A DNA stretch of 46,185 nt from NORP240 sp942492445 (lineage in GTDB: Bacteria; Pseudomonadota; Gammaproteobacteria; Pseudomonadales; Pseudohongiellaceae), in contig CALOEW010000012.1 of NCBI GenBank assembly GCA_942492445.1, positions 1 through 46,185 of the forward strand, read 5' to 3'. Shown one piece after another: positions 18,159 to 27,017 of the stretch; within the stretch, counting starts at the first letter, position 1; each line of letters begins with the position of its first letter. Below the pieces are notes generated by a model that saw nothing but the letters and a program-made list of their open reading frames with translations, made no database searches and was not told the origin of the DNA. Position numbers and translations under genes: made by a program.

Positions 18159-18671
18159 ATGGCCAGGGTTATAAAATTGCTTGCCTTGCTTGGAACGCTG
18201 ATTATCCTGGGAGGGGTGGTTGCCTTTATTTATGTCCGGACCCACGACGGGCCTCTCGGAGCGACACCGGGTGGTCCCTTTCGCAGCGGGCAGATGACTG
18301 CCCCGCCGGATAACTGGGATTTCCTGCAGGGCAGGGACCTGATGGAATTTCAGACACTGTCGCCGTCAACTTCGCGGGAGGTGTGGCTTGCTGTCTATCA
18401 GAGTAGACTGTTTGTAATAAGTGGCGGTATGAATGAAGACCGGGGTCTGAGAAACAAACGCTGGCCTTACTATATCACCGAGGATGACGACCGCGTGATC
18501 CTGCGCATCGACGATCGCCTCTACGAGCAGCGCCTGCAGCGAATTGAGGAGGGGCCTGATGTTATTCCGGTTCTCGATATCTTCGGGCGCAAATACCGGG
18601 GGCAGGGTGTCACGGAGGCGACTGAAATAACCAACGGCGATACCTGGATGTTTGAGGTGCTGCCGCGCTGA
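18159..18671 (+). CDS. Single-pass membrane protein of unknown function
   Basis: This 170-residue protein starts at ATG 18159 with GGAGAGACA just upstream. An earlier GTG at 18105 lacks such a site. One transmembrane helix near the N-terminus (LLALLGTLIILGGVVAFIYV) is followed by an extracytoplasmic domain of about 140 residues. That domain contains RGLRNKRWPYYITEDDDRVILRIDDRLYEQRL, here split only by description, and ends with a strand of the type TWMFEVLPR. I do not recognise the family. It is alone between the copy-2 monooxygenase region and the secreted protein at 18829. Confidence 0.7.
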   Translation: MARVIKLLALLGTLIILGGVVAFIYVRTHDGPLGATPGGPFRSGQMTAPPDNWDFLQGRDLMEFQTLSPSTSREVWLAVYQSRLFVISGGMNEDRGLRNKRWPYYITEDDDRVILRIDDRLYEQRLQRIEEGPDVIPVLDIFGRKYRGQGVTEATEITNGDTWMFEVLPR

Positions 18672-18828
18672 TGGCACCGGGTCGGGCAGCCGGAGCAACC
18701 GCGTCGGAGGAAGCTGTCACGCTGCTGGAGGTGCCCGCCCGTTGCAGGGCCAGTGATGCTGGCGGACACCGGGTTGAGTTGCCGGTCCGGCCTCACACTG
18801 AATAAATGACGAAATTGAGAGGGTTGTC

Positions 18829-19785
18829 ATGAACGCCAAGGTCATTCACTTACCGGGTTATCTGCCGATTCTGCTGCTGCTGTGCGCTTTGCTGGGCTCC
18901 GCTGCGCGGGGCCAGGAGCAGGAAGTATTCATCACCCCCTGGGGAGACCCCGACCTTCAGGGCATGTGGTCCTACGCAAGCCTAACGCCACTGCAGCGCC
19001 CACTGGCACTGGGAGACAAGGAGTTCTATACCCGGGAGGAAGCGGCGCGGATCAACTTCCAGTCTGTCCAGGAACGCGATGATGCACCCGGTGATACCGG
19101 CACTTACAATGTCGGCTGGTTTGACCAGGGGCAGATTTCCTCCGACCTGCGCACCTCATTGATTGTCTACCCGAAAAATGGCCGTCTGCCGCTGACCGAA
19201 GAGGCCAGGGCAAGAATCGCCGAGCAGGCAGCCTACCGCAGTGAACACCCCGCTGATTCGTATACAGACAGAACTGCCTGGGACCGTTGCATCACTTACC
19301 ACGGAGTACCTCCGATCTCCACCGGTTACAACAACACTTACCTGATTATTCAGACTCCGGATCACGTGGCGATTTATGTAGAGAATATTCACGATGTGAG
19401 AGTGATTCCGCTGGACAACAGGCCGCAACTGGATGAAAACATCCGCCAATGGAATGGTGATTCAAGAGGCCATTGGGAGGGCAACACCCTGGTCGTAACC
19501 ACGACAAACTACAGCGAAAAAACGCAATTGCGGTTTCCCTCATCCAGCAGTATGCGGGCGGTGGAACGATTCACCCGGGTTTCCGAGGACGAGATCGACT
19601 ACCGGTTTACTGTGGAGGATCCGCAGACCTACTCGCAACCGTGGACCGCGGTACGCCCGATGCCGGCGTTGCATGACTACACCATTTTCGAATACGCCTG
19701 CCACGAAGGGAATTATGCAATGTACAACATTCTGCGTGGTGCCCGTGTCCAGGAGGCCGCCGAGGCCGCAAACGACGCCCGCTGA
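18829..19785 (+). CDS. Conserved secreted protein of unknown function
   Basis: This 318-residue protein has a Sec signal peptide (hydrophobic LPILLLLCALLGSAARG, then QEQ). The mature part opens with TPWGDPDLQGMW, a motif that begins a family abundant in Acidobacteria and marine Gammaproteobacteria (WGxPDLQGxW). Other characteristic segments are WDRCITYHGVPP, NGDSRGHWEGNTLVVTT and a final FEYACHEGNYAMYNILRGAR. Two Cys, in DRCITY and YACHEG, may pair. No catalytic function is established that I can name. The neighbourhood of secreted redox and glycan-related proteins suggests an extracytoplasmic enzyme or binding protein. Confidence 0.78.
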   Translation: MNAKVIHLPGYLPILLLLCALLGSAARGQEQEVFITPWGDPDLQGMWSYASLTPLQRPLALGDKEFYTREEAARINFQSVQERDDAPGDTGTYNVGWFDQGQISSDLRTSLIVYPKNGRLPLTEEARARIAEQAAYRSEHPADSYTDRTAWDRCITYHGVPPISTGYNNTYLIIQTPDHVAIYVENIHDVRVIPLDNRPQLDENIRQWNGDSRGHWEGNTLVVTTTNYSEKTQLRFPSSSSMRAVERFTRVSEDEIDYRFTVEDPQTYSQPWTAVRPMPALHDYTIFEYACHEGNYAMYNILRGARVQEAAEAANDAR

Positions 19786-20006
19786 TACCGGCAATGCCGG
19801 ACTGCCCACAGGCCCTGCCCAACGGCCGGTTGTTAAAATCGCGTTGCCGGTCTGAGCGTCCCGGTGGCGTATCGATCATCGGTCCTTAAGGCCGTTGCTG
19901 CGCCTGGCAGCGACACCGGAACGCCCCGGATGGATTGTCTGGCTGATGACAACGCCAGGCAGGTACCGACAGAGCATTGACGTACCCGTTTCGAGTTACC
20001 CTGGTT

Positions 20007-20429
20007 TCAGGAAAGGGCCTGCAGCCCGGCTTCGGCGATTTCCATATCCTGGCTGTAATGCCCGCCACTGACGCCGATTCCTCCCACCACCTGTCCGTCC
20101 ACGGTCACAGGAAATCCGCCGCCGAATACCACCAGACGCCTGGTCTTGACGATGCCATGCAACAGCGGCGGGTCGTTTTTGATGAATTCAAACCACTCAT
20201 GGGTCGCCATGCCGAAGGAAATGGCGGTATAGGCCTTGTCCTGGGCCAGTTCGACACTCAGCAGTGGTGCGTTGTCCATCCGGACCAGGGTTACCAGGTT
20301 CCCCGAGTCGTCGACAACCGCTATCACGGCGGGCACCTGCAGTTCGGCAGCCTTCGCCATGGACGCGTCGACCATGGCCTGTGCCGCACTCAGGGAGATG
20401 CATTTTCTGTCGATCAGCATTTCACTCAT
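20007..20429 (-). CDS. GlcG/HbpS-like haem-binding family protein (DUF336)
   Basis: This 140-residue protein is of the GlcG/HbpS family. Its signatures are LSAAQAMVDASMAKA, VPAVIAVVDDSGNLVTLVRMD, the segment after SVELAQDKAYTA, and the Gly-rich FGGGFPVTVDGQVVGGIGVSGG. Members bind haem or small organic ligands, and many have no defined role. ATG 20429 has GGAG seven bases before it. The gene lies 52 bases after the FMN reductase and probably shares its transcript. Confidence 0.85.
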   Translation of the reverse strand: MSEMLIDRKCISLSAAQAMVDASMAKAAELQVPAVIAVVDDSGNLVTLVRMDNAPLLSVELAQDKAYTAISFGMATHEWFEFIKNDPPLLHGIVKTRRLVVFGGGFPVTVDGQVVGGIGVSGGHYSQDMEIAEAGLQALS

Positions 20430-20481
20430 AGTTATCTCCGTTATTGCTCCTGATCTGTTTTTCAATCCGGTATCGGGAAAA

Positions 20482-21054
20482 TCAGTTTCCTTCAGTTGGC
20501 CGAAACTGGCGCAGATGCCTGCAATATCCGTCAACCTGCTGCTGCAGGCGTTGCTCCAACGCATCGTCAGCCATTCTGCCGCTGACAAACCGTTCTCCGG
20601 CATGGGCTACCACAAACAGCCCCTGTTCATTCCAGACCGGCATCCGCAGGGCTCTGAACATGGACAGGCAGGCATTCTGCGCCGACACGGTGCCGAAGGG
20701 GCCGGGGGAGGCTCCCATCAGCAGGACGAGCTTTCCATGCAATACCTTCGGTTGCTCCTGTGGGGGCCTGGAAAACCAGTCGAAGGCGTTCTTCAGAACT
20801 CCGGGGATTCCGAGGTTATATTCGGGAGTGCAAACAATCAGCCCGTCGCAGTGACTTATGGACGACCTCAGGTTGCTGACCGTAGCGGGTTGCGGTGTTT
20901 CCCTATCCTCGTTGAAAAGCGGAATCCCGTCGAGTTTTTCGATGGCAAGGTGCGCGTTGTCGGGTAACAGCCTTTGTACTGTTTGCAACAACCGGGTGTT
21001 GTAAGATTCGGCTCTCAGGCTGCCCGAGATTCCGATTAAGTTGATTCTGGTCAT
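20482..21054 (-). CDS. NADPH-dependent FMN reductase family protein
   Basis: This 190-residue flavodoxin-fold oxidoreductase is of the NADPH-dependent FMN reductase (ArsH/SsuE/chromate reductase) type. The N-terminal flavin-phosphate loop is GISGSLRAESYNTRLL (consensus GSxRxxSxN). The central TPEYNLGIPGVLKNAFDW is the hallmark of the family, followed by the strand GKLVLLMGASPGPFGT. The enzyme is expected to transfer electrons from NAD(P)H to FMN, quinones or azo compounds in the cytoplasm. It is the first gene of a two-gene unit with the GlcG-like protein. Confidence 0.88.
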   Translation of the reverse strand: MTRINLIGISGSLRAESYNTRLLQTVQRLLPDNAHLAIEKLDGIPLFNEDRETPQPATVSNLRSSISHCDGLIVCTPEYNLGIPGVLKNAFDWFSRPPQEQPKVLHGKLVLLMGASPGPFGTVSAQNACLSMFRALRMPVWNEQGLFVVAHAGERFVSGRMADDALEQRLQQQVDGYCRHLRQFRPTEGN

Positions 21055-21516
21055 TATTTCGTCTTGCCCCGGTAATCAGGTGATTCCGTGAAATGAAGGG
21101 TCTGTCGGGAATGTGGTGATTGCAGGCAATGCCTCCTTGATTTTAAGTTTGTGTCAGGCTGAGGACTCAGGGGCAATCCTGGTTTCGGGCTTGTCGAAAT
21201 CGTCGACAGAAAAGCGCGCAAAGGTGCTGATTCGCTGGTTCTGATTCGAATGAGACTGCAACATAACCCACAACAGTGCAGCGGCACAACCAGACTACAG
21301 GGCATAAAAGATTACGTCGGTCCGCGCTCCTGGACATTGTCTGATCAGCGAGCTAACTTTGGCTGCGCCTGGTCGTCGCCAGGGTGGGACACACTATCCG
21401 TTTGCTGGGGACGGCAGGGATGCACCGAAGCCGGGGCAGCTCAATGTACTGAAAACAAAAACGATCTGAAACCGGTTATGGTTGCGCAACCGCCGGCTGT
21501 CGGCAGAGGGAAAGTC
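21055..21516. other. Intergenic region between the reductase and PEP mutase genes
   Basis: About 460 bases separate divergent genes. An open frame continues upstream of the PEP mutase start but is not protein-like before ATG 21478. Nothing else was recognised. Confidence 0.4.
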
Positions 21517-22341
21517 ATGCTACGCCAACTCCTGGATGCAAACGACATTCTGGTCATACCCGGTGTCTACGATGCCCTGTCTGCAGTCATCGCCCGGCAG
21601 GCCGGGTTCAAAGCCCTTTACATGACCGGCTTTGGAGTGGCCGGGAGTCTGCTTGGCAAGCCGGACATCGGGCTGGTCACCGCTTCGGAAATGACGGAGC
21701 GGGCGCGTCAGATAGCCGATGCCGCTGAACTGCTGCCCGTCATCGCTGACGGCGACACCGGTTACGGCAATGAATACAATGTGGAACGCCTGGTCATCGG
21801 CTACCAGCAGGCTGGAATTCAGTGCATACAACTGGAGGACCAGGTCAGTCCCAAGCGCTGCGGGCACATGGAAAACAAGCAGGTGGTGGATATCGGGCAG
21901 GCGGCTGCCAGGATAGCCGCAGCAGCGCGTGCCCGAAGTTCACGGGAATTTCTGATTATGGCGCGAACCGACAGCAGGGCCACCCATGGACTCGATGAAG
22001 CACTGAGGAGAGGTGCAGCGTTTGTCAACGCAGGAGCCGATATCCTGTTTGTTGAAGCACCGGTTTCTGTCGCGGAACTGGAGCGGATCAAAGGTGAATT
22101 TTCCGACGTGCCCCTGGTTGCCAATCTGGTTGAGGAGGGGAAAACGCCGCTGCTTTCGGTCGATCAGTTGCAGGAGCTGGGCTACAAGATCGCCCTGCGA
22201 CCCATTACCAGCCTGCTTGCCGTGGCACGCACCCTGCAAAAAAGCTATCAGGCAGTCCTCACGGGTGAATCGGTAAGCAAAGCCGAGCGGCTCACTTTCC
22301 AGGCCTACAACAGTCTTGTCGGCCTGGATCGCTACGGGTAG
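21517..22341 (+). CDS. Isocitrate lyase/PEP mutase superfamily enzyme
   Basis: This 274-residue TIM-barrel enzyme belongs to the isocitrate lyase/phosphoenolpyruvate mutase superfamily (2-methylisocitrate lyase, oxaloacetate hydrolase and carboxyphosphonate mutase relatives). Conserved elements are PGVYDALSA, the metal and substrate loop IADGDTGYGN, QLEDQVSPKRCGH with the catalytic KRCGH-type motif, ARTDS and LFVEAPVS. ATG 21517 has GAGGG seven bases upstream and starts MLRQLLDANDILVIPGVYD as family members do. An in-frame ATG at 21478 is possible. The substrate cannot be decided, but it probably cleaves or rearranges a C-C or C-P bond of a small 2-oxo or hydroxy acid. Confidence 0.87.
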   Translation: MLRQLLDANDILVIPGVYDALSAVIARQAGFKALYMTGFGVAGSLLGKPDIGLVTASEMTERARQIADAAELLPVIADGDTGYGNEYNVERLVIGYQQAGIQCIQLEDQVSPKRCGHMENKQVVDIGQAAARIAAAARARSSREFLIMARTDSRATHGLDEALRRGAAFVNAGADILFVEAPVSVAELERIKGEFSDVPLVANLVEEGKTPLLSVDQLQELGYKIALRPITSLLAVARTLQKSYQAVLTGESVSKAERLTFQAYNSLVGLDRYG

Positions 22342-22354
22342 ATTGCCTGAATCT

Positions 22355-23005
22355 CTACTGCCGCCAGGCATTACCGGCCCAGTCCGCCACTTCACCCCCT
22401 TCCGGCACCGGTACCTCGGTTATTCTGTCCGGAACATCATCGTATTCCAGCCGTAACGCCTTGCAACTTACAGCATGGAGGTTATAGCACATCACGTGGT
22501 AGGTGAGTTCGAGAATATCTTCATCGGAAAAATGGCGATGCAGTGCGTCAAACAGTTCGTCTGATGCCCGGCCATCCTGCAGAATCAGGGCGTCGGTCCA
22601 GGCGAGCACAGCGCGCTCCGCGGCGTCGAAGACATCGGCCACCTGCCAGTGCCGTATGGCCGCGATCTTTTCTTCGCTGAGGTCGAAGCGGCGTGCAGCC
22701 TTGCAGTGTTGGGAGTAGACAAACTGGCTGCCCTTTACAAAGCCCGTTCGGAGAATGCCCAGCTCTCTTACCTGCGGATCCAGCCTGCTGACGCTTTTGT
22801 CGGCAAACATCCCAAACATGCCAAAGTGCCCGGTGGCGTGTTCGAACACACAGGGAACCAGGGCAAACACGGTCCACCAGTTGCCTGGAGTACCGGTTGC
22901 TGTGCCGGGCTCCCCGACCGGGTCCCGATCGCCGAAAATGGACTGGTAGTACTTTCTGGTGTAGTCATTGGCTTCATCTTTGGAAACCTGTCGTAATCTG
23001 GGCAT
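22355..23005 (-). CDS. Carboxymuconolactone decarboxylase family protein
   Basis: This 216-residue all-helical protein is of the carboxymuconolactone decarboxylase/AhpD superfamily. The core region includes FGMFADKSVSRLDPQVRELGILRTG, followed by YSQHCKAARRFDLSEEKIAAI, where the usual ExxxH/CxxC site appears as QHC, and then AVLAWTDALI and LTYHVMCYNLHA. ATG 23005 has GGAG seven bases upstream. Members include gamma-carboxymuconolactone decarboxylases and peroxidase-like proteins. The lack of CxxC argues against AhpD activity. It lies convergent to the PEP mutase gene and near a VOC protein, consistent with aromatic or small-acid catabolism. Confidence 0.82.
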   Translation of the reverse strand: MPRLRQVSKDEANDYTRKYYQSIFGDRDPVGEPGTATGTPGNWWTVFALVPCVFEHATGHFGMFGMFADKSVSRLDPQVRELGILRTGFVKGSQFVYSQHCKAARRFDLSEEKIAAIRHWQVADVFDAAERAVLAWTDALILQDGRASDELFDALHRHFSDEDILELTYHVMCYNLHAVSCKALRLEYDDVPDRITEVPVPEGGEVADWAGNAWRQ

Positions 23006-23039
23006 GTTGCAGCTCCTTGTTATTTTCTCCAGAGTTTCG

Positions 23040-23093
23040 GGAACCTCTGAACATGTTCCACAAGACCCTGTGGTATTGCATAAGAGGTGTTCC
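23040..23093. repeat. 54-bp hairpin element with GGAACCTCT ends
   Basis: GGAACCTCTGA at the left is mirrored by AAGAGGTGTTCC at the right with one extra base. A second pairing inside (CCACA/TGTGG) extends the hairpin. The ends resemble those of the elements at 17770 and 40805. It sits in the divergent promoter region between 23005 and 23259. Confidence 0.45.
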
Positions 23094-23258
23094 AAGGTAT
23101 TGACTTTCGGAACAAATTGTCAATGATAGTTTTGATCTGTGGAAAAGTAGCGCGCTGCCGGGCGCTGCCTGCAAACAGAATCTTAAGTAAACCCTGTTCA
23201 GTTCTGGAATCAGTAAGTGGTTTCCCGACTGAAAGAGAAACAAACCGAGGGCAGGAAA

Positions 23259-23801
23259 ATGCCGGATAACAACAAGTTCGAAATTCGCGGTGTCAATCAC
23301 CTGGCACTGGTCTGCAAGGACATGAAACGCACCGTGGATTTTTATTCAGGTGTACTGGGCATGCCATTGATCAAGACCATCGATCTGCCCGGCGGGAGAG
23401 GGCAGCACTTTTTTTTCGACGTGGGCAAAGGGGACTCTCTGGCGTTCTTCTGGTTCCCCAACGCGCCGGAGGCCCAGCCCGGTGTCACCCATCCCGCTGC
23501 AGTTGCGGGGCGTGGGTCGCTTGTGTCAGCCCATGCGAGTATGAATCATGTCGCGTTTGACGTACCACTGGACAAGATCGAGGAATACCGGCAGCGGCTG
23601 GTAGATGCGGGAATCGATGTGACCGACGTGATCAATCACGATGACACATCCAGGCAGATGAGTGACACGGTCAACGAAACCACCTTCGTAAGGTCAATCT
23701 ATTTCAATGATCCTGACGGCATAGCCCTGGAATTTGCCGCCTGGACCAGGGAATTCACCGACGCCGACGTCAACTGCGAACCTGCCACTGCGGTTCCCTA
23801 G
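23259..23801 (+). CDS. VOC (glyoxalase/dioxygenase) family protein
   Basis: This 180-residue vicinal-oxygen-chelate protein has two beta-alpha-beta-beta-beta modules. The first begins RGVNHLALVCKDMKRTVDFY with the metal His in NHLAL, and the second contains MNHVAFDVP with another His. The C-terminal metal Glu is in PDGIALEFAAW. This is the ligand set of glyoxalase I and extradiol-type enzymes. ATG 23259 follows GCAGGAAA. Its position next to the PEP mutase and carboxymuconolactone genes suggests catabolism, though the substrate is unknown. The stop codon overlaps the AraC gene stop on the other strand inside CCTAGG. Confidence 0.87.
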   Translation: MPDNNKFEIRGVNHLALVCKDMKRTVDFYSGVLGMPLIKTIDLPGGRGQHFFFDVGKGDSLAFFWFPNAPEAQPGVTHPAAVAGRGSLVSAHASMNHVAFDVPLDKIEEYRQRLVDAGIDVTDVINHDDTSRQMSDTVNETTFVRSIYFNDPDGIALEFAAWTREFTDADVNCEPATAVP

Positions 23802-24805
23802 GGCCTGTTCACACTATTTTGATACGAGCGTGGTGTCTGCCCCATCCAGCGTTTGAATGCCCGGGTAAAGGCGCTTTGTTCGGAAAAGCCGGTGAGGAAG
23901 GCGACCTCGGCAAGCGAATGGGTTTTTTCTTGCAGCAGGCGTACCGCCAGTTCGCGGCGGGAATCGTCGATCAGTGACTGGAAAGAATGGCCGTGAACGG
24001 AAAGTCTTCGTTGCAATGTTCTCCCGCTGACCGCGAGTTTTCCGGCAATATCGGATATAGCGGGGGTTCCTTCGCTCAGCGAACTCGTAATCAGCAACTT
24101 GACACGCCGAACCAGCTTGCTGTCAGCCGGGATCTGGGTCAGTTCCTCATCCAGATGGGAGTCGAAGAAGTGGGCAAACCCTGCATCACCCAGGCGGTTC
24201 GGTCGGCTAAGCGTTTCGTGAGAAAACAGCAGGGCGTCCCTGTCGGCCCCGAAGCAGACCGGGCATCCAAAGAACTCTTCATGGTCCGTCGTCGTGTCCG
24301 GCGCAGCGTGTCGGAAGTGAACGGCAATAGGGACAACCGGCTGGGTCGACACTTCACGGCTGATGGAAAGAACGCTTGCCAGGGAAGCCTCGTTGGACAA
24401 CCTCAACCCAAGATTACGCTCGCCATCGCGGAACAATTGAAGGTAGGCATCCCGCCCGGTGCGTTGCAGGGAATAGGATGTCACGCTGGTTAGAACCCGG
24501 GAGTAGCGCTCGGCACGATTGATTGAGCCATACAGGTCGAGTGCTGATTTCCAGGCCAGACCGAAGGCACCGTAGTCGTCACAGCACATGGCGTTGCCTG
24601 CCCGCAGTGGCAGCGTATGCCCGTCCTGTTCTTCCCTGACCACGGCCTCAAGAAAGGCATAATAATCGCTGTCGGCGATCATGTGGTTGGGTACGGCCGG
24701 GGTGTCAGGGTCGAGCCCCAGGGACTTCAAAAGCGAGCTGCTGTCTACGGTGGCTTCAACGACACCGGCGACCTTGTAGGCAAACAGAGAAGTGATCTTT
24801 CCCAT
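23798..24805 (-). CDS. AraC-family transcriptional regulator (OruR/ArgR-type N-terminus)
   Basis: This 335-residue regulator has an N-terminal arabinose-binding-type domain of the family seen in many catabolic regulators (residues about 20-210). A C-terminal double helix-turn-helix follows: AISDIAGKLAVSGRTLQRRLS and then LAEVAFLTGFSEQSAFTRAFKRWMGQTP-type sequence. It probably controls the neighbouring catabolic genes, which it meets tail to tail. No Shine-Dalgarno sequence is obvious before ATG 24805. Confidence 0.88.
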   Translation of the reverse strand: MGKITSLFAYKVAGVVEATVDSSSLLKSLGLDPDTPAVPNHMIADSDYYAFLEAVVREEQDGHTLPLRAGNAMCCDDYGAFGLAWKSALDLYGSINRAERYSRVLTSVTSYSLQRTGRDAYLQLFRDGERNLGLRLSNEASLASVLSISREVSTQPVVPIAVHFRHAAPDTTTDHEEFFGCPVCFGADRDALLFSHETLSRPNRLGDAGFAHFFDSHLDEELTQIPADSKLVRRVKLLITSSLSEGTPAISDIAGKLAVSGRTLQRRLSVHGHSFQSLIDDSRRELAVRLLQEKTHSLAEVAFLTGFSEQSAFTRAFKRWMGQTPRSYQNSVNRP

Positions 24806-25036
24806 GGCTGTGATAAGTAAGTGACTGTATCTGCGCGTTATTTAGCCTTTTTCCTGGCCGAAGGGCAAGGGAGGATCGGTGCATGGTGCGCCAGCCAGGA
24901 CTGTACCGCGACTCACTGGAGCAGCAACGGACCTAACCCACCGGGGTTGGATTCCTGCCTCCTTACAGGCTCTAATTGGCAATCGGCACAACGTTTTCCA
25001 ATCAGCAGAGTCCCTGTCCACGACCAGACGCGCCGG

Positions 25037-25999
25037 TTAAATTCCACGCTGTACTGTAAAGATCAGATACCCTGTGTAAAGGGCTACAAAAAGCACGCCA
25101 TGCCAGCGCAGTATTGAGTTGGTTCTGCTTATAGCCATTGCCACCAGAACCAGTGAACTGGCCGCCACCACCAGGACCAGGTCGGTGTTGTTGACCAATT
25201 CGAATGGCAATTCCTTGAATGACGCGGTAAACCCTATGACCCAGAGAATATTGAATATGTTGGACCCGACGACGTTACCGACTGCCACGTCTGTGTATCC
25301 ACGGTAGGCTGCGACCGACGACGCGACAAGTTCCGGTGCGGATGTCCCGATAGCGACAATCGTCAGACCGATTACTACGTCGTCTACGCCGAGGTACTCA
25401 GCGACGTTTACAGAGCTGTCGACAACCAGATGCCCACCAAGATAAAGACCGGTAACGCCGATGGCGATGTAGATTATTTCTCTGCTCCTGGAAAGAAAAA
25501 CCTTATTCAATTCCTCGTGTAAGACTTCATTGTTGTCCGCAGTTCTGTAGATGTAGATCAGGAAAAGAACAAAAAAGAACAGCAGCATGCCACCATCAAG
25601 CCGACTGATACTCAGTTCCGGAATCGGGGAAAAGATTGCCGCATTGGCCAGGAATCCCATTAACAGCGCTGCGGTCAGCGAGAACGGGATTTCAGACACC
25701 ACAGTTGAGTCCTTGACCGGCAGAGGCCGGATGATTGCGGCTACGCCCAATACCAGCAAAACATTGGCGATATTGCTTCCCACCACATTCGAGATGGCGA
25801 AATCGGCATTACCCTCCATCCCCGCATTGAAACTCACCAGCAGTTCCGGGAGCGAAGTGCCGAAGGAAATGACGGTCAGGCCGATGACGAGCGTCGAGAT
25901 GCCCATTTTGCGGGCCAGGGACACGGACCCGGCAACCATCAGGTCCGCACATTTGATCAGCAGCAGAAGACCAATGCCCAGGTAAATAAAGTTCAGCAT
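25037..25999 (-). CDS. Calcium/sodium antiporter, CaCA family (YrbG-like)
   Basis: This 320-residue inner-membrane protein has ten predicted helices arranged as two inverted halves. Each half carries the ion-binding alpha repeat: GTSLPELLVS in the first and GTSAPELVASSVAA in the second. Each of these is followed by SNVVGSNIANVLLVLG or GNVVGSNIFNILWVIG. It exchanges Na+ (or K+) for Ca2+ across the inner membrane. ATG 25999 begins directly with the first helix, and the upstream extension to 26101 is not protein-like. It is transcribed alone toward the AraC gene. Confidence 0.92.
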   Translation of the reverse strand: MLNFIYLGIGLLLLIKCADLMVAGSVSLARKMGISTLVIGLTVISFGTSLPELLVSFNAGMEGNADFAISNVVGSNIANVLLVLGVAAIIRPLPVKDSTVVSEIPFSLTAALLMGFLANAAIFSPIPELSISRLDGGMLLFFFVLFLIYIYRTADNNEVLHEELNKVFLSRSREIIYIAIGVTGLYLGGHLVVDSSVNVAEYLGVDDVVIGLTIVAIGTSAPELVASSVAAYRGYTDVAVGNVVGSNIFNILWVIGFTASFKELPFELVNNTDLVLVVAASSLVLVAMAISRTNSILRWHGVLFVALYTGYLIFTVQRGI

Positions 26000-26106
26000 T
26001 TTCCGTACTTGAGAGTGTTTGAGGCGATATGGGGAAGCGAAGTGTACGATCATTCGCGGGCAATGCTCAAGGCACTGTGCGAAAACATGCATACAAAACA
26101 CTCGCC

Positions 26107-26595
26107 TTATTGTGGTGGCTTCAGGCGCCGTGTTTCCACCTGGTCGATTCCGCCCAGGGTCTTCAGTCCGAGGAGCATGGCTTGTTGCGCAGTTTCATAG
26201 ACTTCGGTCCCCAGCGTTTCCCGGAGTATTCTTTCGAGATTTTTACGGATTGTGCGCGTTCGGGAAATCAACCTCCGGCCGGATTCGGACAGTCGTACTC
26301 TGCGGCTGCGCCGGTCCCCCGCTGGTGCCGCTTCGAGCGCGCCCAACCGCACCAGTTCGGCGACAAATTTTGAAGCCGCCTGTTGCGAGACTTCCATACG
26401 CACAGCAAGTTCGGTAACACTGTGGTCTCCTTCGATGAAATGCTGAAGGGTATATCCGTGGCTTTCCCTGAACTCAGCGTATCCGGCATCGTGGAGCTGT
26501 TCGACGACCAGTTCATTCATTTTGCGGCCAAGAAAAAAGGCAAGATGACCGAGCTCGAGGTCGACAAGTTGCGCCTGTCTGTTATTCACAACCAT
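26107..26595 (-). CDS. MarR-family transcriptional regulator
   Basis: This 162-residue winged-helix regulator has the MarR core HSVTELAVRMEVSQQAASKFVAELVRLGALE, followed by the wing DRRSRRVRLSESGRRL. MarR proteins are dimers that repress divergent or own promoters and respond to small ligands. The start codon lies inside a perfect 16-bp palindrome (26587-26602), a strong candidate for its operator. A small gene starts divergently 50 bases away. Confidence 0.9.
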   Translation of the reverse strand: MVVNNRQAQLVDLELGHLAFFLGRKMNELVVEQLHDAGYAEFRESHGYTLQHFIEGDHSVTELAVRMEVSQQAASKFVAELVRLGALEAAPAGDRRSRRVRLSESGRRLISRTRTIRKNLERILRETLGTEVYETAQQAMLLGLKTLGGIDQVETRRLKPPQ

Positions 26596-26602
26596 GGTTG
26601 TG
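26587..26602. promoter_or_regulatory. Palindromic operator candidate over the marR start codon
   Basis: CACAACCATGGTTGTG is a perfect 16-bp palindrome. It contains the regulator start codon (26593-26595 on the minus strand) and lies 43 bases before the divergent ATG 26646. MarR dimers bind palindromes of about this length. Confidence 0.55.
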
Positions 26603-26645
26603 TATTATACTTCGTCTATGCTCCGGGTACAGCGCGGACGGCGCA

Positions 26646-26921
26646 ATGGCAATCGGAGACCTGGCTGGTTTCTACAAAGGCGAGAGTACCTGGCATGATT
26701 CTGCCGGCAATACAGGGGCCTACTCGGTTGAACAATGCATTGAGATCACGGCGCAGGGGCTGGAGCTTCGTCAGATCCACACTCATGACGGTATTCCCCA
26801 GCAAGGCCTGTTTGTAATGAACAGTATCGCAGAACCTGTTTGCAGAATACGGGTTGACGACAATCTGGAAGGATTTGGAGCAGTCTTTGATGATCGATTC
26901 CGTCTTTACTTCACTAAGTAA
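26646..26921 (+). CDS. Small protein of unknown function, divergent from marR
   Basis: This 91-residue protein begins MAIGDLAGFYKGESTWHD and continues with a strand-rich sequence (EQCIEITAQGLELRQIHTH). It could be a small beta-barrel fold. I do not recognise the family. The stop codon TAA (26919-26921) lies exactly at the edge of a truncated copy of the short mobile element found at 40805. The original 3' end may therefore have been changed by that insertion. Control by the adjacent MarR regulator is likely. Confidence 0.6.
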   Translation: MAIGDLAGFYKGESTWHDSAGNTGAYSVEQCIEITAQGLELRQIHTHDGIPQQGLFVMNSIAEPVCRIRVDDNLEGFGAVFDDRFRLYFTK

Positions 26922-26987
26922 CCTCTGATTAAGTCCCACAATGCTCTGGCCTTCAGACAAGTCTGCTGGTTAGGCGCATTGCCGCCG
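26920..26987. repeat. Truncated 68-bp copy of the 40805-41067 element
   Basis: From AACCTCTGATTAAGTCCCAC the sequence follows the right arm of the 263-bp element, read in reverse complement, through CTCTGGCCTTCAG and GCGCATTGCCGCC. Similarity stops near 26987. It is a one-ended remnant. Confidence 0.7.
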
Positions 26988-27017
26988 AAGCGAAACAGTC
27001 CTGCCTAAAACCCTGAT

